From contig NZ_ATZE01000001.1 of assembly GCF_000428045.1 (NCBI RefSeq), forward strand, positions 62,265 through 126,264: a stretch of DNA of 64,000 nucleotides, in the 5' to 3' direction. The notes beneath the pieces were generated by a model, which was given only the letters and a program-made list of their open reading frames with translations, was not told the origin of the DNA and ran no database searches. Positions 62,587 to 64,000 of this stretch are shown here, piece after piece. This DNA comes from Sedimenticola selenatireducens DSM 17993. Lineage in GTDB: Bacteria; Pseudomonadota; Gammaproteobacteria; Chromatiales; Chromatiaceae. Every line of letters starts with the position of its first letter. Within the stretch, counting starts at the first letter, position 1. Position numbers and translations under genes: made by a program.

Positions 62587-63237
62587 ATGAGTAACGCCTG
62601 CAGTAAGGATGATTGTAACAGGGTTCTGCTGCTGCATGGAATCTGGATGACCGGTATTGAGATGGGATGGCTAAAGCATCGTTTGACCAGTGCCGGATAC
62701 CAGGTGGAGCGGTTCAGGTATCCCTCTCTTAGCCGGACACCGGTCGAGAATGCGCAACTGCTGAACCGGTTTATCCGGCAGCGGGGTTATGACTGCCTGC
62801 ATCTGGTGGCCCACAGTCTGGGGGGGCTGGTGCTGCTCAACCTGTTTGATCTGTTTCCCGACCAGCCTCCCGGCCGGGTGGTCCTGCTGGGATCACCGGT
62901 CCACGGCAGCGCGGTCGCCCGGCGCCTGGCGCGACACTCCTGGGGACGACGCATGATCGGACGCGCCGGTGAACGTGGTCTGGTGGAGGGGGCGCCGCCC
63001 TGGAACGGGGAGCGGCAGCTTGGAGTGATCGCCGGTACCAGTGGGAGGCTTGGCATTGGCCGACTGCTGGGTGGCATCGAGGGAGAGAGTGACGGTACGG
63101 TGATGCTGAAAGAGACGGCCATTCCCGCTGCCGCGGACAGACGTCTGCACGACACCGGGCACATGGGGATGCTGTTTTCCACCGCGGTCGCGGCCGATGT
63201 GGCCGGTTTTCTTCGGAATGGCCATTTTCCTCGATAA
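62587..63237 (+). CDS. Alpha/beta hydrolase (lipase/esterase-like)
   Basis: ATG 62587 (AAGGAG 12 bases upstream) gives 216 residues. The fold is marked by RVLLLHGIWMTG (oxyanion region), the nucleophile elbow VAHSLGGLVLLNLF with Ser about residue 78, and a late histidine in DTGHMGMLFS. The Asp of the triad is probably in EGESDGTVM. It resembles small PGAP1/lipase-type hydrolases. Substrate unknown. It diverges from the HDOD gene. Confidence 0.86.
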   Translation: MSNACSKDDCNRVLLLHGIWMTGIEMGWLKHRLTSAGYQVERFRYPSLSRTPVENAQLLNRFIRQRGYDCLHLVAHSLGGLVLLNLFDLFPDQPPGRVVLLGSPVHGSAVARRLARHSWGRRMIGRAGERGLVEGAPPWNGERQLGVIAGTSGRLGIGRLLGGIEGESDGTVMLKETAIPAAADRRLHDTGHMGMLFSTAVAADVAGFLRNGHFPR

Positions 63238-63345
63238 AAGCAGGTGACTGCCCGGGTGAGCCGCCGCAGAAATCCGCTACATGTTATTTCTGCCCGCCCC
63301 GGGTGATGGTAAACTCCCGCCTGACCGAATATTGAGAGGAGTGTT

Positions 63346-64000
63346 ATGGCTGGACACAGTAAATGGGCCAACATCAAGCACAAGAAGGCGGCCAACGACA
63401 AGAAACGCGGCAAGATATGGACCAAGCTGCTGCGTGAAGTGACCGTTGCCGCCAAGGCGGGCGGTGGCGAAATCGAGACCAATCCCCGGTTGCGCCTGGC
63501 GGTGGACAAGGCGAACGGGGCCAATGTGCCGCGGGACACCATTGATCGGGCAGTCAAGCGCGGCGCCGGTGGCGAAGATACGGACAACTATGACGAATTG
63601 CGTTATGAAGGCTATGGCCCCGGCGGGGCGGCGGTCATTGTCGACTGCATGACCGACAACCGCAATCGCACCGCTTCCGAAGTCCGGCACGCCTTCACCA
63701 AGCACGGCGGTAATCTTGGTACCGACGGCTCGGTGGCCTACATGTTCAACAAGCAGGGCATTATCAGTTTTGCCCCCGGCGCCGATGAAGATGCCATCAT
63801 GGAGGCGGCGCTAGAAGCCGGTGCCGAGGACGTGGTGACCAATGATGACGGCTCCATCGATATCATGACCACCCCGGAAGCCTTCTCTGATGTGAACGAT
63901 GCGATTGTGGCGAGTGGGTTGAATCCAGACAACGCCGAGGTGACCTTCAGTGCCTCCACCATGGCCGAGCTGGACCCGGAATCGGCCGAAACGCTGATGA
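63346..64000 (+). CDS. yebC: YebC/PmpR-family regulator (partial, cut by window end)
   Basis: The 5' 655 bases are present (218 codons of about 245). The start [28 protein letters not shown] is the family signature, with GAGAGGAG before ATG 63346. Further hallmarks are [26 protein letters not shown] and [19 protein letters not shown]. YebC-type proteins are described as transcription regulators and, in recent work, as translation factors. In this lineage it is usually followed by ruvC. Confidence 0.96.
   Translation, partial: MAGHSKWANIKHKKAANDKKRGKIWTKLLREVTVAAKAGGGEIETNPRLRLAVDKANGANVPRDTIDRAVKRGAGGEDTDNYDELRYEGYGPGGAAVIVDCMTDNRNRTASEVRHAFTKHGGNLGTDGSVAYMFNKQGIISFAPGADEDAIMEAALEAGAEDVVTNDDGSIDIMTTPEAFSDVNDAIVASGLNPDNAEVTFSASTMAELDPESAETLM

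Noticed and set aside
1-64000. CRISPR array, prophage, rRNA or tRNA genes
   Set aside because: No regularly spaced repeats, phage structural genes, transposases or RNA-gene signatures were seen anywhere in the window.

Overview
The window reads as chromosomal DNA of a Gammaproteobacterium. The evidence is the canonical gene strings glyA-nrdR-ribD-ribE-ribB-ribH-nusB-thiL-pgpA, hypothetical-holC-pepA diverging from lptF-lptG, ispA-xseB, and parE...parC, with protein sequences close to E. coli (GlyA, YbiT, hydrogenase-1 subunits). The accessory content (NosL-like copper proteins, an uptake [NiFe] hydrogenase, a methanethiol-oxidation cluster, SulP, MCP, HDOD and PilZ signalling proteins) suggests a free-living or symbiotic sulfur- and hydrogen-oxidising member of the Chromatiales type. 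That taxonomic placement is inference.

Layout. 1-2070: tail of an upstream gene, a TlpA-like lipoprotein and two NosL-family proteins, separated by perfect-stem hairpins. 2168-3984: two secreted proteins, one made of two PilJ-type repeats. 4166-11566: one-carbon, riboflavin, thiamine and phospholipid housekeeping operon; the ribB gene is of the RibBX type with a degenerate GTP cyclohydrolase II half. 11600-16098: retropepsin-like protease, a Yip1/MarR divergent pair with a clear operator-like palindrome, a large lipoprotein of unknown function, thpR, and a 60-residue membrane protein flanked by direct repeats. 16261-20166: HDOD protein, chemoreceptor and a separate periplasmic Cache protein. 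20465-22618: a small AT-richer islet bounded by two copies of the fghA 3' end plus its terminator.

22578-29395: fghA, adhC, SCO, a SCO-diheme peroxidase (MauG-like) fusion and a periplasmic methanethiol oxidase (MtoX/SBP56), with a divergent TetR regulator. Together these would oxidise methanethiol in the periplasm to formaldehyde, sulfide and peroxide and then remove the formaldehyde through glutathione. 29633-33957: ABC-F protein YbiT, SulP transporter, FolE2. 34405-40982: a complete O2-tolerant-type (group 1d-like) hydrogenase operon hupSLC-hyaD-hyaE-hupH-rubredoxin-hybE behind a textbook sigma-54 promoter. The hyp maturation genes are not in the window.

41163-49848: ispA, xseB, parE, a CNP1-like protein whose stop codon lies in a 168-bp MITE-like element, an unclassified permease, TrhA and parC. 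50021-55500: holC, pepA, lptF, lptG and an RDD protein. 55664-59355: a PilZ protein and a FixL/FixJ-like two-component pair. 59575-64000: a DUF971-MoaD fusion, a TatD-linked radical SAM protein, an HDOD-GAF-like protein, an alpha/beta hydrolase and the start of yebC, cut by the window end. No tRNA, rRNA, CRISPR array, transposase or phage gene was seen.
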